From positions 1-7,939 of the forward strand of contig JAMOSL010000193.1 in NCBI GenBank assembly GCA_027063105.1: a stretch of 7,939 nucleotides of DNA. Reading direction: 5' to 3'. Numbering within the stretch: the first letter of the stretch is position 1; each line of letters starts with the position of its first letter. Shown in pieces: positions 6,601 to 7,939 of the stretch. The stretch comes from Campylobacteraceae bacterium (GTDB taxonomy: Bacteria > Campylobacterota > Campylobacteria > Campylobacterales > Sulfurovaceae). The notes under the pieces are model-generated. The model saw only the letters and a list, made by a program, of their open reading frames with translations, was not told the origin of the DNA and ran no database searches. The translations under genes were made by a program, and so were the position numbers.

Positions 6601-6887
6601 AGTGCTGTCTGTCCACCCATTGTAGGTAAAATTGCATCAACAGACTCTATTTTAATAATTTTTTCAATTATATCTTCAGTAATAGGCTCAATATAAGTTC
6701 GATGAGCAAACTCTGGGTCTGTCATAATTGTAGCTGGATTAGAGTTAATCAATACAACTGTGTATCCTAACTCTTTAAGAGTCTTAGCGGCTTGTGTTCC
6801 AGAATAATCAAATTCACAAGCTTGTCCAATAACAATTGGTCCAGAACCTATTAGCAAAATAGTTTTAATATCATTTCGTTTTGGCAT
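3627..6887 (-). CDS. carB: Carbamoyl-phosphate synthase large subunit CarB
   Basis: CarB combines bicarbonate, two ATP and ammonia delivered by the CarA glutaminase into carbamoyl phosphate for arginine and pyrimidine synthesis in the cytoplasm. The 1086 residues cover the whole architecture (E. coli about 1073). The first half, about 1-400, has GSGPIVIGQACEFDYSG at 14-30, the ATP-grasp loop ASYTLAGGGSG at 168-178 and EMNPRVSRSSALASKATG at 297-314. An oligomerisation region spans about 405-550. The second synthetase half, about 555-940, has GGGPNRIGQGIEFDY at 564-578, RPSFVLGGRGM at 713-723 and EVNPRASRTVPFVSKATG at 839-856. A C-terminal MGS-like allosteric domain spans about 953-1086, with TSGTY at 986-990 and EGRPNIDDMI at 1008-1017. 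No disruption is seen. The start is supported by AAAGGG at 6901-6896, 8 nt before the ATG. It follows mreC by 27 nt. carA is elsewhere. Confidence 0.99.
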   Translation of the reverse strand: MPKRNDIKTILLIGSGPIVIGQACEFDYSGTQAAKTLKELGYTVVLINSNPATIMTDPEFAHRTYIEPITEDIIEKIIKIESVDAILPTMGGQTALNVAMSMHEKGMLDGIEFLGATPNAIKKGEDRQEFKKAMIKIGMDLPISQYAYNMDEALDAAKNIGFPLIIRASYTLAGGGSGVAYNMDEYKKIVQGGLDASPISEILVEESLLGWKEYEMEVIRDKADNCIIVCSIENFDPMGVHTGDSITIAPALTLTDKEYQNMRNASFKILREVGVDTGGSNVQFSINPDTGRMIVIEMNPRVSRSSALASKATGYPIAKVATLLAVGFTLDEITNDITGTPASFEPVIDYIVTKMPRFTFEKFPMANSTLTTAMKSVGEVMSMGRTFKESFQKALCSLETGLIGFNEIDCDEDELIHEIRRSNENRMLYVFEGFRRGMSVDDIFELSKIDRWFLYQFEELAQQEKDMDISLLSNSIQLRKVKSEGFSDAMIAKVINKKDGLELTENDIYNARDKQKVALEYNEVDTCSAEFKALTPYLYSTINITKIPKEERLASKKKKVLVIGGGPNRIGQGIEFDYCCVHASFALEDMGIESIMYNCNPETVSTDYDTSDILYFEPIDFERVRNVIEIENPDGVIVHFGGQTPLKLAKGLTAIGAKISGTTAKVIDLAEDREQFSKFINKLGLKQPDNGTAFAKDEAMIIANRIGYPVLVRPSFVLGGRGMRTVYGDKELRKYMDEAVSVSNDAPVLIDKFLDNAIELDVDAICDGKDVYIGSVMQHIEEAGIHSGDSACSLPPVSISMDMQDKVKAQTARIALGLGVIGLLNIQYAIHRGEIYLIEVNPRASRTVPFVSKATGVPLAKVATRVMIQGDLREALKYYDTFNVVNFDKDILEPNLKGHVAVKEAVFPFNKLPGSDLILGPEMKSTGEVMGISYNFGMSFAKSQFASKNNIPLEGKIFISLTESDKQFAGEIGKSFSDLGFEIVATSGTYKALEDSGIKSTKVLKISEGRPNIDDMIKNEEIVLAINTSDNKASKDDAKSIRQSVLSNSVAYFTTIAGAKATALAIKELKNSGGELIPKALQDYLK

Positions 6888-6914
6888 AGTTTTAACCCTT
6901 TATTTTTATTTTAT

Positions 6915-7939
6915 TTAGAAAACACTCAAATCATTAGTATGTGGTTTAGGCTGTATTCTTTTAACCTTTTTTATTTTTATAAGCTTTTTCTTTTTCTTTT
7001 TCTTCCGTTTATATTTTTTCTTTGGTTTATATTTTTTGGGTGCAATTAGATGTTTTTCTAAAGGTACTTCTAGCTGTTTAGGACTAACTTCCTCTTCTCT
7101 GGTCTGTATAATCTCTTTTGTCTTATCAATTAAGAGTGTTGGAATACTTGAAATTTTACTCTTATTCACATCAGCAAAAGGTTTATTATTTAGTTGATTA
7201 ATATTAGAAGGTATATTAAGATCTTTAGCTTTACAATTTGATGTAAGAGTGACAGAAGGATCTGTAATTAAATATAGATAATCAGGATGTAAAATATCTG
7301 CATAACTTTTAATAAAAGCAACTTTATAATTACCTACTTCTTCAACACTTTCAATAACACCAACTGGTATATTAGCAAAAAATATATTATCTATTCCACT
7401 AGTAACTACCTCATCACCCTTTTTAATATCTGACCATTTAGGGATAAATTTAACTTTCATATTCTTGGTATCAAGACCATAAGCTATACCAGGTATTCTA
7501 TTTTCACCTAAAAAAACTGAAAATATACATTTTTTATTAGATGTCAAAGAACCATATAAATTATTATTCTCTATATAAGCAACACCTGCAACAACACCAT
7601 TTTGAATTAAACCAAAAAGAACACCTTCTTCACTGTCTAAATCATCAGGCTTAGTTAAAATAATTGTACTAAAACTATTTAATGAAAAATAAGATATAGT
7701 TTGAACTATCTCAATACTATCTTTAGGTATTCTTTGTAAAGATGGAATCTTATCAAAAAGGTCTTTTACTTGTTGTATATAATGTTTCTGTTCAAGAAGA
7801 TACTTTCTCAAAAGCTTATTCTCTTTATTGAGTTTTGCTATATATTCTTCTTGATACAGATAACTTCTACCCTTATCCTCAACCTCTTTAGTCATATTTA
7901 TATATGTCTGTTTAATAGGATTGACTACACCCAAAAGAG
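6915..7939 (-). CDS. mreC: Rod shape-determining protein MreC (5' end missing)
   Basis: MreC is a membrane-anchored periplasmic scaffold linking MreB and MreD to the peptidoglycan elongation enzymes PBP2 and RodA. The frame is open to the window edge. The first candidate start inside (TTG at 7934) is not a real start, so the N-terminal cytoplasmic tip and membrane helix lie outside. The visible part has about 341 codons. Counted from 7934, it has a coiled coil at about 15-60, which mediates dimerisation in the family. The beta-domain follows at about 75-225, with ENRIPGIAYG at 144-153 and the signature GDEVVTSGIDNIFFANIPVG at 173-192. An extension of about 113 residues follows, longer than in many MreC proteins, ending in a strongly basic stretch (300-326) and a short polar tip. 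It ends with TAA 27 nt before carB and probably belongs to the same transcript. mreB is expected beyond the edge but is not visible. Confidence 0.95.
   Translation of the reverse strand, partial: LLGVVNPIKQTYINMTKEVEDKGRSYLYQEEYIAKLNKENKLLRKYLLEQKHYIQQVKDLFDKIPSLQRIPKDSIEIVQTISYFSLNSFSTIILTKPDDLDSEEGVLFGLIQNGVVAGVAYIENNNLYGSLTSNKKCIFSVFLGENRIPGIAYGLDTKNMKVKFIPKWSDIKKGDEVVTSGIDNIFFANIPVGVIESVEEVGNYKVAFIKSYADILHPDYLYLITDPSVTLTSNCKAKDLNIPSNINQLNNKPFADVNKSKISSIPTLLIDKTKEIIQTREEEVSPKQLEVPLEKHLIAPKKYKPKKKYKRKKKKKKKLIKIKKVKRIQPKPHTNDLSVF
6984..7004. repeat. Hexanucleotide microsatellite CTTTTT x3.5 inside mreC
   Basis: On the plus strand CTTTTT occurs three times in tandem (6984-7001), followed by CTT. 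On the coding strand this is alternating AAG and AAA, giving seven consecutive lysines in the MreC tail. Gain or loss of a 6-nt unit by slippage would keep the reading frame and change the lysine count by two. Loss or gain of a single A within a run would shift the frame only for the last few dozen residues. Confidence 0.7.

Noticed and set aside
6472..6696. Plus-strand open frame of 74 codons that looks hydrophobic
   Set aside because: It is antisense to the first domain of carB. Hydrophobic Ile/Ser-rich shadows are expected opposite Asp/Glu/Asn-rich AT-rich genes, and there is no ribosome site.
3627..6887. Internal repeat across carB halves as a recent duplication
   Set aside because: The two ATP-grasp halves of every CarB are anciently duplicated. 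The similarity here is the normal family architecture.
6957..7020. T-rich plus-strand tract as a terminator
   Set aside because: It is the complement of the lysine codons of mreC, has no preceding GC-rich hairpin, and no plus-strand gene ends there.
7932..7934. TTG as the start of mreC
   Set aside because: The frame stays open to the window edge and MreC needs an N-terminal membrane helix before this point. The TTG is an internal Leu codon.
1..7939. Mobile element, CRISPR, tRNA or defence system
   Set aside because: I found no transposase or integrase motifs, no regularly spaced direct repeats, no tRNA-like segment and no recognisable defence gene. The gaps between genes are too short to hide one.

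Overview
The window is AT-rich (roughly 30% G+C by eye, not computed). It reads as an ordinary chromosomal stretch of an epsilonproteobacterium (Campylobacterota), most like the Arcobacter or Sulfurimonas groups. That placement is inferred from base composition, the mreC-carB order, a short divergent YrdC-like gene after carB, and a secreted DUF4214 protein. It is not proven. I see no rRNA, tRNA, CRISPR array, insertion sequence or phage gene. No gene-free stretch exceeds about 110 bases.

Right part, minus strand (7939 down to 3171): a housekeeping cluster of mreC (5' end cut by the window edge), carB and a short Sua5/YrdC/TsaC-like gene. The gaps are 27 and 3 nt and no promoter is evident between the genes, so they are probably cotranscribed. 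MreC organises the elongation machinery of rod-shaped cells, CarB makes carbamoyl phosphate for pyrimidines and arginine, and the YrdC-like protein probably acts in tRNA t6A modification or an offshoot of it. carA is not in the window.

Middle, minus strand (3124 down to 1415): a separate gene for a secreted 569-residue protein. It has a signal peptide, two DUF4214 units, a helical linker and a large C-terminal region I cannot assign. An extended -10 element in the 46-nt gap suggests its own promoter. This is the least explained part of the window.

Left part: msrB (plus strand) encodes a methionine-R-sulfoxide reductase and meets the DUF4214 gene tail to tail, with both TAG stops sharing the palindrome CTAG. 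Divergent from msrB is a minus-strand pair: a membrane-anchored TPR protein, then a 72-residue four-cysteine zinc-ribbon-like protein whose ATG directly abuts the TPR stop codon.

Nothing here is clearly a new defence, mobile or RNA-based system. The items worth following are the unassigned C-terminal domain of the DUF4214 protein, the very short TsaC-like protein, the lysine-rich tail of MreC, and the coupled TPR/zinc-ribbon pair.
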